From contig CP141142.1 in the NCBI GenBank assembly GCA_035235625.1, positions 51,191,644 through 51,255,643 of the forward strand: 64,000 bases of DNA, read 5' to 3'. This DNA comes from Saururus chinensis. Lineage: Eukaryota > Streptophyta > Magnoliopsida > Piperales > Saururaceae. The notes beneath the pieces were generated by a model. That model made no database searches. It was not told the DNA's origin and was given only the letters and a program-made list of their open reading frames with translations. Positions 50,401 to 62,720 of the stretch are shown here, piece after piece. The translations under genes and the position numbers were made by a program. Numbering within the stretch: position 1 is the first letter of the stretch; each line of letters opens with the position of its first letter.

Positions 50401-52804
50401 CACGGCTGTATCCTTACAAGCATTGCTCTGAAGCACCTAACAATTCCTTCTCGAAATTCTTCAGAGGCTTCAAATGGAGATAGCATGGCTCCAGATGCCA
50501 ATTTCTTAAGCACAACAGCCATCTGCAGACATTATCATGTAAAATTTTACTCAACAACCTCACGATATGCACATGCATTAGTTATTGCAATTAACACTAA
50601 CCAAAAGAGAGTAAGATTGATAGATGTTTAGAAAATTGAAACTACAACAAAAGCTTCTTCAGTAAAATTAAAAATAGCTATTGAAAGAGAACTGTCCACA
50701 AGACTTTCAAGTGAAAGAGCAAGCTTCTAACATATGGCCAATGCATGCATCAAGAATGCACCTAAATCACAGAGCAAGCTGCTTGTTCACAACTAGAGGT
50801 GGCAAAGGGCCGGGTCCGGAACCAGCCCTTTGGGTGCGAGCCCAGCCCAGCTCCTTAGGAGGCCCACATATGGGCTGTGCCTAGCCCTCATCTCTAAAGG
50901 AAGGCCCGGCACGGCCCTAGGGTCCCAATTGCCAGCCCGGCCCGCCCAAAAATTTTATTTTTTTTTAAAATTGGCCCATAAGGCCATATGGGCCATGCCT
51001 ATAGGGCCATAAAGCCTTAAAGACCATGCCAATGGGCCGGGCCGATCAATCAGCCTATGGACCCAGGCCTTGTTGGGACCCGGGCCGGGCCAATTTAGGC
51101 CCAGGCCTTAAATCCTGGGCCTATGGGGCCGGCCCGGGCCTGGTCATGAACAAGCCGGGCTTAAGCCCGACCCTTTGCCACCTCTACTCACAACAAATGA
51201 AGCTATGAAATAAATGTTTCTCGGACAAAAAATGAATGAAATTTTAAAAGTGAAATGTCAACAAGAGACAAAGTATATGAGTTATCATATTATACATTAC
51301 TTGTACATGCATAGAGCTAAATAGATAATTACAATCAGGTCTAATCATAATTACCTGATTCATGGATTCCAAATGGCATTTCTTTAGAATTTCTTCCAAG
51401 CACAGCAACACAGCTTCTGCCACTGCATCACTAATAAGATGTGGAGCAGCCTTAGTAGAACCAACCCTGAGCTGCTCTTCCGATATACCACCCTTTTGCT
51501 GTGATCGGCAGAGGACAGCAGCATCAAGAAGCAGCATCAAGGGGAGCATGGTAAATCTGAAGATTAAAGAAAATCTTAAATGCTAAAGATCTACAAATGA
51601 TATTTTAAAGATACATGTATAGTATTATGCATACTATGTTAGCATACGATAAGGTGCACATAAATCATATTTAGTGGAACCAACAAGTTAGCTATATTAT
51701 CACTAAACTGTCGTGACAGGTAGTAGTACTCAAACAACCAATATTGGTATTAGTGAAAGCATCTTATACAAGTTATGCCGATCTGTACTTCAGCTGCTGG
51801 TGGAAAGTCAGGCATTTTATCTATCTGCATGTTGACGCATTTACTTGTCTAAAAGGCTTCCTCCTCATCGTCACCTTCAGGTATAAGTGTCCCAGTAGGA
51901 TGTAAAATTTGACTCATCACACAAGTTTCTCAATAATCTTCATCTTATCAGTTAAGAACCTAAAATGCATATACTAAGGGGGTTGGTACAGGGCAGACTT
52001 AGAAAAGCATTATATAGCAGAAATTTTTTTAGTAGCATTTAATAAACATTCATAACTCTTATGCAAGCTTTCCTTATTTTTAAATGAAATAACTCAACCA
52101 TTTCAATTAATATGGGTGACAGAAGACAAGTAGTAGCAACAAGTTTGTTGATATATACTACTCCATATATAATACAAGTATAATCTAATAATCCATAAGT
52201 GTTACCATAGTGATCTGTGCTATTAAAACCAGCGCAAATCACAACTTAATCTAATTATGCGCATTCGGTTTAAGTATATGAAACTTCAAGTATAAATTCA
52301 ATCTAATAGTATTACATAATCACAGCACTAACCAGTAAATTCTTATGTTAATAAGTAACCATTCCCTAAATGTTACTCTTTTATTTACATCTACTACAAG
52401 CCCAGCTTCAACTGTCGTATACTTACAGGCTATAGCTTATATCATCACTTGCAGTACTAACCAGGAAGGTATTAGCTCTCTTACATACAAACTGGAAATT
52501 TTTTTTTCCGACACTTTAGTGATCAGAATTGGCACGACTTGATCATCCAAGAAGATAGAAAAATCCGACAGAATTAAAAGAAAAACACTAAACTGAATTC
52601 CAAATGCAAAACGACAGGGAATTGGGAGAGCCCGTACTCGAGGCAGGGCTGCAGGGCGTCGGCGGGAGCGCGGCGGAGAACGTCAGCCAACTCGAGCAGC
52701 GCGGGAGACGACTTCCGGGGGCTGTGAAGGAGTTGGAGGAGGTCTAGGCAATAGTGTTTGAGCTGCAAGAAGAGGGTGCTGGTCGGGGCTTCGTCGCCCG
52801 CCAT
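41475..52804 (-). CDS. TTI1: TELO2-interacting protein 1 homolog (HEAT/ARM repeats)
   Basis: TTI1 joins TEL2 and TTI2 in the TTT co-chaperone that matures PIKKs (ATM, ATR, TOR). Exons 5' to 3': 52804-52638, 51556-51355, 50522-50214, 50108-50019, 49803-49345, 49258-49151, 48906-48776, 48649-48517, 47285-46976, 46880-46396, 45924-45745, 45669-45511, 44249-44175, 43837-43711, 43529-43330, 42657-42442, 42110-41475. All phases close: 1328 residues, near the plant homolog (about 1320). Markers: MLPLMLLLDAAVLCRSQ, EASEEFREGIVRCFRAML, ALAFFLPGVVSQF, RTKKWLEET, YVLPRAPPWFVHVG, VLHVLASSSGHPTV, PAMNKIWPYLVQCL and CMDPDLIWLLVADVYYS. Helical HEAT-like repeats fill the length and I see no catalytic site. 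Intron 3 is GC-AG (donor GCAGGC). Introns hold a hAT MITE, a second MITE-like repeat and a tandem duplication. Confidence 0.94.
44763..45053. repeat. hAT-like MITE in TTI1 intron 12
   Basis: The left end CAGTGCTCTATGCGCTTGAG and the complement of the right end, CAATGTTTTAAAAAGTGTGA, share a CAGTG/CAATG terminus followed by GAGGTGAGGCA-type blocks in inverted order. The end sequence resembles the widespread plant repeat beginning CAGTGTTTTAAAAGGCG. The 8-bp flanks (ATTCTAAA and CTTAAACT) match only partly. There is no coding capacity. Confidence 0.5.
47772..48165. repeat. 206-bp imperfect tandem duplication in TTI1 intron 8
   Basis: Two direct copies, each starting ACTAGCATNTGAGAGAGAGA (47772 and 47978) and continuing through AAAGATATAGGATGAACAAT, CAGATTTTACATGCACCTA and GAAAGGAATG. 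They differ by several substitutions and small indels, so the duplication is not recent. It is not coding. Confidence 0.85.
50794..51186. mobile_element. Non-autonomous hAT MITE in TTI1 intron 2
   Basis: 393 bp. The ends TAGAGGTGGCAAAGGG and CCCTTTGCCACCTCTA are perfect inverted repeats over 16 bases. The flanking 8-mers TTCACAAC (50786-50793) and CTCACAAC (51187-51194) agree at 7 of 8, the expected hAT target duplication. The interior is GC-rich with many GGCCCGG/CCGGGCC words in both orientations and no transposase. The near-perfect ends imply a fairly young insertion. Confidence 0.88.
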
Positions 52805-54461
52805 TTCGCCTCCGTTAGCGAGGCCGGTGGGAGTGGGACTCGGGAGGAACCCAGAAGAAGTAGTTCGGACGACTCAGATGGGCCTTCCCGAGTTGTGGAA
52901 CGGACCCCCGTCTGCTCTCCAAACGGGTCCAATCGTTTATACGAGGCCCATGATGTTCTGAGTCATCTCGTATATGGGCTTCTCCACTCTTGGGAAAAAT
53001 TCATAGATATTATTACCTTGGAATATCTGGATAGTTAAAATAATGAGAATTGACTCGTACAACAATCAATTTACAAGTTATCACCCTTAGGAGGGGGAAG
53101 AATAAGACTAATTCATTATAATAATAAAAGGGAGAGATAGGGGTGAATATTCTATCCTTTAAACATATTTGTAAGATAATTAAGTTTTTCAAAAGCTCGA
53201 GCAACTAGAAAGCTTATTTATTTTTTTAATATCCTAACATACCCCCTTAGGTGCTAGGGTCTATCAAGTGCACCACATAAAATATAATTACGATATAAAT
53301 GTCCCTAACGAGACTAAAAATTATGACTGCTCATAACCTAGAGCTTCGATACTGTATAAAATAATTAAGTTTCTTTAAAACTTGAACCATTACAAAGGAG
53401 AAATCTTATTTTTTATAATATTTTAACATTACTTACAAAAATATTGAGGTTTGGGAATGAAGGTTTGAATATCATATGAAGTATAAACTTTGGTTATCTT
53501 GTGAAAAAAAGCACCGCCATGCTTGTCTGTTAGGCTATTTGTTCATATGGCAGAGAATTGTACCTACAGTTAGACCTACCTGCTTGTGGATAATATGTCT
53601 GATTGAGATGTTATATGCAATTGACTATACTTTTAATCATTATTAATTGAAAAAAGATATAGAACTTTTTTTTTTGGGGGGGGGGGGTACAAGAGGACAT
53701 GCTATTTCGAATAGGAGATTCTAAAGAATGTGTTTTGTTTTATTTTCCTCCTCATTTGCATAACCAATGCAGTTCATCTTTTTTGGCTAGCCAACCAATG
53801 AAGTCCATTTACATGAAAAGTTTAGCGAAAAAAGAAAAAGGTAGAACCACTTCCATAAATATGCTCGATAGTAGTTTATTCATTGCATTAACATCAAATT
53901 CATGAAAAAAATTTACACCGGCTGTTTATTTCAACACTCACCAAACATTGCATAAGCATGGTATGCACATATTGAATCTCTCAGCACCCCTGGCGTCTCA
54001 TATCTTGACAGGTGAAATACACCTCAACACGGTATGCTATGCACACCTAAAAATTTCTCCAAATTCACATAAGATTTAATGCAAATATCAAAGTTCATCC
54101 CAAAGTGAAAGTGAAAAATAAAACAAACCATCAAACGGGAGCTGCCCTTTTCACATTTATCATTAATCGTATGGAATGGAAAGGTTTGAGTAGCGATATT
54201 ACATTTCATACCCGCATTTGTATCATGCATCATCATTATACAAATAATAAATTACGCATAAACACAATCTGCGTTTTCTTCTTTTGATATAAAATTCTTC
54301 AAATTATGAGGTTTATGTAATTCATGACCCTATTTGAGACCCATTTTGGGCCAATATTGCTGCTCATAATATGTGACCTAAAGTTCCCCATCTTCGAGGA
54401 TTTCTCAGTGTTGACAAATAGTCGTTTGTCATGACCGACTCTTTGAAATCAAGAACTAGAA
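52805..54461. other. Intergenic DNA between TTI1 start and MYB 3' end
   Basis: The first 150 bases are GC-rich and should hold the TTI1 leader and promoter. The rest is AT-rich, with a G homopolymer run near 53678-53690. I see no gene, RNA gene or complete mobile element. Confidence 0.6.
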
Positions 54462-56684
54462 CTACGCAACATGTGGACTAGTTTCATCTTGGAAGTGAAC
54501 TGGTGAAGAAGGCTGCGATATTTGGAAGTAAGCAATGATTGGGTCAATATCAAACTCTAGTATCCCTTTGGATGAGAGATTGGCGTCTGCTGGCTCGTCT
54601 AAACCCTTTATTAGATATGAGTGGTCGTCATGTTCACCAGTTACTGCACTAAGCTCAAGCTCCTTTTCTAGGTCTACCAACCACCCTTGACCTCCAAATG
54701 CCCCATTGGATTCTTCTCCTTCCACTTCTGTGGATGGATTTTTCTGAGCCTGCATCTCATTTTCCTGCCGCCCAAATCTGGGTAGCACCAGCCCTAAGTC
54801 ATCTCCTAGCATGCCCCAAAAGTCGACATTCGAGTCATCTGACCATTCTAGCATCTCCTTCCAGTCATCTTGGTTCTTCTTCATGGACCGTGAATTCATG
54901 TCAATTTGACCATTAGGACTTGGTTCATAGGAGTTGAAGGTGGAGGTGGTGGAGGAGAAAGAAGATGAAGAACTTAAGGATGGCTTCAGTTCATGATTTA
55001 AATCTGTACGCTTGCTGAAGTTGTCTTTACACCTGTTCTCAACTCCCCTGCCTTGAGGGACCCTTGTTGACTGAACAGATGACCCCTCATCTAACATGTC
55101 ACAAAGGTCCAGGTTAGGCTCATCTGGGATCTCAATTAGATTCCGTGATGCTGGCTCCTTGTTCTCCTCCTCTTTTCTTCCAATCATTTCAGACGAGCTT
55201 TCAACATCCAACAAGGGATTGGCCAGACGAGTCCCTTCAACTTTGTTCAAACTCGTCAAAGTCGACTCAGACGACGAAAATGAGCTACAGCTGGTTTCCA
55301 ATCCAACTGCAGGAGCAGCAGCTCCTTTTGATTGTAGCCTTTTCTTCAAGTGTGTATTCCAGACATTCTTGATCTCATTATCAGTTCTCCCGGGCAGTTG
55401 AGCTGCAATTTTTGACCACCTGCATGATATACAACTAGTGCGCAATGAACCACTTATTCGAAACGGTGAAAATAGATATAAAAAATTAATAGTGAGACAA
55501 GAGATAAAGCCTACTTGTTGCCTAGGAGTCCATGAAGCTTGATGATGGCTTCTTCTTCCTCAGGGGTGAAGTTCCCACGCTTGATGTCAGGACGGAGGTA
55601 GTTGATCCATCGCAATCGGCAGCTCTTCCCACATCGCAGCAATCCTGAAAGTTGGAACACGTGGGAAAGCTTACATACTTGCTGCATTGCTCTTGAAGTT
55701 GGCTAATTTTGCAAGCAAAGTTTGTCGACAACACATTCTCCTCCTTCCTACTCAATTCGAACTTCAGTTTCAATTGCTTTTGAGTGCATCGTTGATTCAA
55801 ATATGTAAATTTCCTCCGTCTCACATTAATAGCTCCTTTTGGTTTTTCAGAATAGTCAAGGGTGTGTGGACTCTCAATATTTTGCTTGTTTTACCAAATT
55901 TCTTATTATTTTATATAAAAAAATTAACTTTCTTTTAAGATTATGATATTCACACAATAAATCTACCAACAAAAATTTATAATTGGGTTCTAATTCGATA
56001 CAACATGTCAGCCTCACACAAAGTTGACTTAGGCTCACTTAATTATATTGTCCAACTAAAATTCAATTAAAAATTTTTATTGGGTGTATTCATTGTGTAA
56101 ATATCGTTTTCCTTTATTTATGCACCCTTCGTTGACAAGTATCAGATGACTTGCAATAAATATGGCCCGGTATTTTAGTAGAAAATAGCAATATGGCTTC
56201 ATAGCATTCTTGCCAAATGCAAGAAAAACTATACGGGAAAACATGCTGAGGAGCATGGTAAGAGCACTGCAACTGTGAAGCCTAGCGATGAGCAACACTA
56301 ATATTGGTTAGGCCTGAGGGGCTGATAAATTCTGAGCATTAAATACGGGGCCAAATAAAACATCCTTGGCTGGTAAGCTGGCTCGTTCAGTACTGCTGTC
56401 TCCTAAGCGATTCACAGCTCGAACCTCTAAAGTGCACCCAACCACTCATTAACAAACGTCTAATTTGTTGAAACTCATTTGGCATGAATATTGTATTTGA
56501 GTGATGGACGTAAAACAATTGGAAGTCAGAGAGAGAGAGAGAAAGAGAAACCTGCTTGCTTGGGAAGAGCTCTCCAATTGCCATGGCCGTACTTCTGAAT
56601 ATAGGCCATGAGCATCAGGTCTTCTGCAGGTGTCCATGGACCTCTCTTCAGTCCTACCTTTTCACAACAAGGAGCTCTTCCCAT
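54462..56684 (-). CDS. R2R3-MYB transcription factor
   Basis: DNA-binding regulator. Exons 56684-56552 (133 bp), 55644-55515 (130 bp), 55419-54462: the classic three-exon R2R3-MYB layout; 406 residues. R2 lies in about 14-62 ([46 protein letters not shown]) and R3 in about 67-113 ([50 protein letters not shown]). The bHLH-contact signature DLxxRxxxL is not met (EAIIK), so partnership with R-like bHLH is unlikely. The C-terminal part is Ser-rich then acidic ([31 protein letters not shown]). The N-terminus [17 protein letters not shown] and this tail point to subgroup 2/3 relatives (MYB13/14/15 or MYB58/63 type), roles in stress or lignin; I cannot decide. An in-frame ATG at 56720 exists, but family conservation favours 56684. 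Confidence 0.92.
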
Positions 56685-56746
56685 TCCTTCAATGTCAAAA
56701 CTCCTACCTACTTGAAACATGCACCGCAATCTCCATATTCGAACAC

Positions 56747-56756
56747 CTTATATAGA
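56747..56756 (-). promoter_or_regulatory. TATA box of the R2R3-MYB gene
   Basis: CTATATAAGG on the minus strand, 63-72 bases upstream of the chosen MYB start codon, followed by a short GA-rich stretch further upstream (near 56760-56775). The spacing would put transcription start near 56720, so the upstream in-frame ATG at 56720 would be at or outside the messenger's 5' end. This supports the start at 56684. Confidence 0.6.
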
Positions 56757-58637
56757 AGCAGAGAGAGAGAGAGTCATTATCACCCTCAGATAGATGCATC
56801 CTAACCTTACCAAACTGTCAAGTAATATAAAAGAAGAAGAAGAAGAAAATGTAAGGCAGCTATTAGTCTCATCAATACACTAATTATTCTATGCCACATG
56901 AACTTACCAATACAAGACTTGCGAGGTCATAATGTACAAGTGTATCCTGGTGTAAGCGCTGACGTAGAACTTCCAACACCTCAGCTAGATTTGGTCCAAG
57001 GAAGGTCCCACCTCTATCGCAAAGTCAAAAACAAAGGTTGGATCCTTGTGCAAATGGTTTTATTTCCCAATGATAAAAAAATTCGATGTGTACTTTTGAA
57101 GTGATTGCATGCAATGATCCCTCATTTATCTTATGCTTTATCGTGAGTTTGTCTTCCATTTGGTCTCGAGGAATGCTTGCGACCTCTGAATTTTTTGTCA
57201 CAATCCAACAAGCGCCAAACCTAAATCCATACGTTGCCTGCTTCTTAAGTAAATGAAAACAATCATCTTCGGTCAGGTTTATTTGCACAGTCTAAACTCA
57301 TCAATGACGGCATGCAGTCGTTGTTATAGTAGTATCTATGATTGTAATGAAGGTGATCAATGCGAACCGCTACAATTTAATACTTTCAGTAATTTCCATT
57401 ATAGCAGATACTCTATAATTTTTGTTTGTTGAAGATGTTTTATCATTAAAAAAAAGATGCATGATTGAAAAAAGCGTTGAACGTCGACGAATTGAATGAT
57501 TCTCTAAACCCTCACCTATCGAAAAAAACACTATCTTGGTGGGTTCTCGGTAGGGGATAAAAAAAATACAAAGGATTAAGAGTCAATTGCCAGCACTTGA
57601 AAGGAATTTGCATAAATACTGAAAATGCTTATGTTTTTGTTTTCGTTGTAAAAGAAAAGGATGGGTTTCGTAGATATGACTTCACTTTGTCGTTCACGTC
57701 CACTCAAATTTTCATCCAAACTGTAACTTAATTGCTTAACGCAATCCTCGTGGCTCTTGCCGCAGAGCCTTTGCATCAAAACAAATATTCTACATGCGAT
57801 ACTGACTATAAATTTTGCTGGCCCATTGCAAATTGGCAATAGAGATTGAGAGCCCTTTTCATAGTATGTTACCAAATATTTCGACTTGTTCGTACCTTTA
57901 GGTAGGTAGGAGTTTCACTCGCCTTGGGAAGACTTTTGAGGTCCACGTAAGAGTCCAAAATTTTTTATTTTCAATTCCACGGGTTTATGGACCAGCTTAG
58001 AGAAGCCAGATGATCTGATTAAGAATTTTTAATAATTTCACTCGTATCTTGTAAGATTATAAACACTTTAGCTTCCATCCATATCTTATTGCATGTGGCA
58101 TACTACAAAGAAGCAGCCTGTTCTTGCGTGTTTATGACGTACGTAGAAACGAAAAGTTCCATCAGTTCTGAGTCAAAATCCGCTGCATGTCTCCAGGATG
58201 TGAGCAGCATTGAGCAGTGAAACATCATCTCCGTTAAGGAATGAACAGTTCATGAATCATCATCATGATCATAACAAAAAAAAAAGGGTTGAAGTGGGGC
58301 CAAAACTCTAATAAGTGCGTGGTTAGATTCTCATGCAGGATATTTCTTCATGTAAAAAACACGACCGGTAGACACTTACGTGCACCATTGATTTTCATTA
58401 TCAGTGGCTTTCGATCATGGAGGATATATAAGAGGATCAGTCTTAAATTAATTGTTCTATTTGGGAAAAAAGTTTATTTTATATTAATAGTTTTATTTTA
58501 TTAAATTTAAGTAATTAAATACTTAAAAACACTTATCGTAAGCTTTTTTTCACTCTTAAAAGTGACTTTTACCCATTCAATAAAAATTACTATTTAGCAA
58601 AATATAACTATTGATATAGGACATAGGACGGAGTGTG

Positions 58638-59264
58638 TATTTTAAAGCAATCAAGCTTAGATTGTATGGATTTTAGGTGGACATAGCTTGTTATATTGTG
58701 AGTTTAAAGAAGAAAAATGTGTTGGTTAGGCAAAATATATATTATTCACATGTTATTGTAGTTGTAAAAGTATGCTTAAGCCTGATTATAAGTTATCTGA
58801 TATGCTGGATTATCTTTGTAGTTAATTTAAGTTATAAAAAATTTATTGGGGTTGGAAAATGTTACCCACATGTTCTTTAAAGCTATTGAGACATAAATTG
58901 GCTTGTGCATCCCTTCTTAATTGACTGTTAATAGCTTGTTCAAATGTAGCAATTAATATAGGATAAAGGGAGTATATTTTAAAATTGACAAGCTTAGATC
59001 GTATAGATTTTAGTTGGACATAACTTGTTATATTATGGGTTTAAAGAAGAAAAATGTGTTGGTTAGGGAAAATATATATTATTCACATGTTATTGCAATT
59101 GTAAAAGTATGCTTAAGCGTGCTTATAAGTTATCTGATATGCTTCATTATCTTTGTAATTAATTTAAGTTTTAAAAAAATTATTAGAGTTCTAAAATGTT
59201 ACCCACATGTTTTGTAAAGCTATTGAGACATAGATTGGCTTATGCATCCCTTCTTAATTGACTA
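58638..59264. repeat. 337-bp tandem duplication
   Basis: Two direct copies about 337 bases apart, starting TATTTTAAAGCAATCAAGCT and TATTTTAAAATTGACAAGCT and ending CCCTTCTTAATTGACT. Each carries an open frame of 67 codons (58677 and 59014) with similar hydrophobic translations. That similarity is explained by the duplication; the composition is extremely AT-rich, so I do not call genes. A Stowaway-like end sequence (ATATAGGACGGAG / ATATAGGATAAAGGGAGTA) precedes each copy. Confidence 0.85.
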
Positions 59265-60082
59265 CTCATGATGCTACCAAAGGCCTCCTAGAAATTTAGC
59301 ATGACACTCATAGTCGTCACTTTAAGCCTTCATTAATTTGTTATCTTGGAACTAATTGAAATTTCTGATTATAACAAATAACTTTTCAATTTATCCACGA
59401 ATTTGTAAAGGACTCTTCTAGCCTAAATAGGTTTCCATGCTTGGTGACTAACAAATAGGGGCGGAGACACAGACAAGGTTAGGAGGGCAATTACCCCAAC
59501 AATATTTTATAAATCTTTTTAAATTATAGGTATAGTTTAACAGTCACGCCCCCTTAAAAAAATGTTTTCCCCTTCTCCCATCAAATTTCCTCTCTTGGAA
59601 ATATTGCTTTCCTCTATTGGAAGTATTGCTATATGTTCTTTATATGTCTTTTGTTACTTTTTTTTAATTTAGATCGATTTGTTGCTCTACAGATTTCAAC
59701 AACATCTAAATTAGCCATTTAAATCATTATTTTATAATTTTTTGGGATTGTTTTCTTTCACTCAATTTATATAAAAATCTTAAATTTACTTGTATATGTC
59801 TTTTCAAAGAAAAGAATGTCCTCAAAGGCCTAACTCCACACCAACCATAAGAGGCTCGCACAATAATGGAGTGAGAGAAACTTGGGAGCCAAAATCAATC
59901 GGTTCCCCACATGTCTACCATATGTCTACCGGTGGTCATAACGAGTGGTCAGGAAAACATTTTATAACACTATCAAACACAGAAGAAATTTAAGCACTTG
60001 GACTCCAAGCTTTTTTTTAATATAACAGACACACACGTTGGCCAATTTGCAAAATATTGATGGATAACCAGTATAAAAATCA

Positions 60083-60088
<6 letters not shown>

Positions 60089-60128
<40 letters not shown>
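60089..60128. repeat. (GA)20 microsatellite
   Basis: Uninterrupted run of about 20 GA units in intergenic DNA. Confidence 0.97.
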
Positions 60129-60131
<3 letters not shown>

Positions 60132-60990
60132 TACACTGACGTTAGGCTTTATACATAATGAACTTATTTCATCATCAAGAAACTATTGATTAGTGGGGCG
60201 AAAAAAGTGGGCAATACTAATCAATGGTGTTCGGAGGATGGAGTTGGTTTTTCACGTGTGAAAAACATCACGAAAGCATTTTTCGAGGTAATATTTAGTC
60301 AGTCGCTCACAAATGATAAGTGGCATATGAGAAGGGATATTCACATTTTGAAGGTTCAAGACCATAAGATATAGCTAGTTCATCAAGACATTTCAACATA
60401 TGTGAAGAAATAAATCTCGCACAAGATTCCTGGATCAGGTAGATATAAATTGAATTAGTGGAGTATCTATGTACAGAAGTTGTTCCTTTTGTCAGCATTT
60501 GATGACTGAAATTTATCATGATCAGTAGTTGATTGACAATATATCCTCAAGCTGAGATATTTCGTCAACCACCCAAATATAATGTCTTTGATTTTAGGTA
60601 AAGATGTAATACCTCAACCTTTCCTTTTACATCATCTTGGTGGGTGCTTGGTAGGAGTTCTGTCTTTGTTGAGGTGGTTGAGCTCTTTGACTAAAACAGT
60701 GCACATATATACGCAACGTGGGAGATATATTTCTGTGTGTTAACTGAATAATGATCGGAGTGCCAGAATTCGCTTCGAAGTAGCGGTTTTACCTGTAGAA
60801 GGATATAGACATCAGCATTGCAATAGTCGTGCTGAGAACGAATAGTCAAAACCATACTTGAATTTAGATTGGGATAAGCATGCAAGTTCATTTGGGTATA
60901 ATAAATAATTTCCAATTAACAAAATAGACTAGTATATGAGCCCCTGAATCACATGGTTGAGAGTGAGCCCAGGCATCACACGTTATTGAA

Positions 60991-61158
60991 TTTTGATCTA
61001 ACGGCAAACATGACTCAGGGGCAAATTGATTTTTGCCCAACTATGTTGTCGGATCGAGATTCAACTACCATGCATTTTGATGTAACGGCAAACATAACTC
61101 ACCGGCTAATTGGTTTTTGCCCAAGTATGTTGTCGAATCGAGATTCAACTACCATGCC
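60991..61158. repeat. 84-bp tandem duplication
   Basis: Two direct copies of an 84-bp unit starting TTTTGATCTAACGGCAAACA (60991) and TTTTGATGTAACGGCAAACA (61075), both ending GATTCAACTACCATGC. They stay in one open frame because the period is a multiple of three, but nothing else supports a gene. Identity is about 90 percent by eye. Confidence 0.88.
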
Positions 61159-61592
61159 TATACTCATGTTGATACACGTGAGCTATTGCTCATACAAACT
61201 TTTTTCCTTAAAAAAAGGGTTTAGAATATGGCCCGAACTTGATGAAAAATAATTGTCAAAATACTATGATTTTAAATAAAAAAGTTTAAAAATCAATAGA
61301 ACACAAAGTACAAACTGAAAAAAATTGAAGGAGATTAGAGTAACACAGACCTCACAGATTGGATTTAACGTAATAAATGGCTAAAAGCACCTATTCTCCC
61401 AATCACCATCTAGCTCATAAAAAATTATAATCTCCCTATTTTTTATTTGCAGCTAATATGTCCTATTTCAGGTCAGGGTAACTCTAGTTTCAGCCCTTGC
61501 TTTTGGAGGGTAGCTGTGCAACTACATGATTTGCATGCTTTATAGAGATTGAATGTTCCTTGCACTAGGAAAGCCCACGACGTCTACCCCAA

Positions 61593-61802
61593 GGAAGAGT
61601 TTTTCATGCTCTCTTTTGACAATAAAGACAGCGTCAAAGTTTCACATGTGAGCCCTCGATATTTGAAATTGAGGGTGCATATGCTAGTGCATATTAACAC
61701 CAATGGTCGCTAGCGTATGCACCGTCAATCTTACGGATATTGGGTTCTTATGTATTCCTTACCCTAGGTTCATTGTCAAAGTGGAACATTAAAAACGCTT
61801 CT
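61593..61802. repeat. Foldback MITE, family A, copy 4
   Basis: The left end GGAAGAGTTTTTCATGCTCT, then TTTTGACAAT, is matched by the complement of the right end, GAAGCGTTTTTAATGTTCCA, then CTTTGACAAT. The core is the inverted pair GGTGCATATGCTAGTGCATA / CGCTAGCGTATGCACCGTCA. About 210 bp and non-coding. This copy shows the full two-level symmetry of the family most clearly. Confidence 0.75.
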
Positions 61803-62720
61803 CTAACACCCGTGGTTCCCCTTTGTTCGTCCTTTTAAACTCCTCTAGCCTTAACGCAGTTTATTATGCCAGGTGCTAACTCATAAATTACCTATGCAAA
61901 CAATGGACCCAAAATAAGTACAAATCCATTGCCAACCTTACAGAATCGGAGTCAAATTCATCTAAATTATGTCCATTTATAATTGAAGTTCATCGCATCA
62001 TGTTTCAGTCATGCTCAGAAGAACCAATTAAATACAAAACCTGTAATCAGCCACAACTCAACACAATATCATGGCAAGTTGAACCATTCAATTTATCATA
62101 TGTTTTACACATCACATACCCCTAGTCGAGTACCTTGCGTATGAGGCAATTGACCAGGCTAGAGGTAAACAAATCCAATTTAGAGCGGGACCTCTGGGAA
62201 GACCAGGATCTCTCTGCTTTGCACTAGGGATGGTGTGTGGGGTGGGTTCTGGCCCCAAGGTGCACCGTCTATCTAGACTTTGAAGATGCATAACACATTT
62301 GAGTAATGTTATGTGATACACATTAATTAACTTGGGTCACAGAACTCCCCAAGCTTTTGTTGTTACCCAACATATATAACCCCGCACGGAGTAAGTCCTC
62401 CACAGGAAGCTTTGGTTCCTTGCAAAAAACCCATTCACCCAAACTATAAAGAAAGGTTCTCATTTTAGAAAATTAACAAATTTTCTTAAAATCGTACCAG
62501 AGTTCTTAAAATCAGCAACGTGTTTGTCTAGCAGTGGGCTAGAATCTACTGAAAAACTATGTGACACGGAGAGAGAGAGAGAGAGCTTCTTCATTTTCTC
62601 AGAGCAGGGAGGAAAAATAAAATAAAATAAAACTTGACATTCATAGAATAAAATAAAGACAAACTCAGCATTTATAGAATAGAAAAGGGCTAAGTGGTTT
62701 GATATGGTCAGCCTTGTGGG

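Noticed and set aside
58677-59217. Two similar 67-codon open frames as a duplicated small membrane protein gene pair
   Set aside because: They lie inside a tandem DNA duplication of extreme AT content, start in no good context, and resemble each other only because the DNA does.
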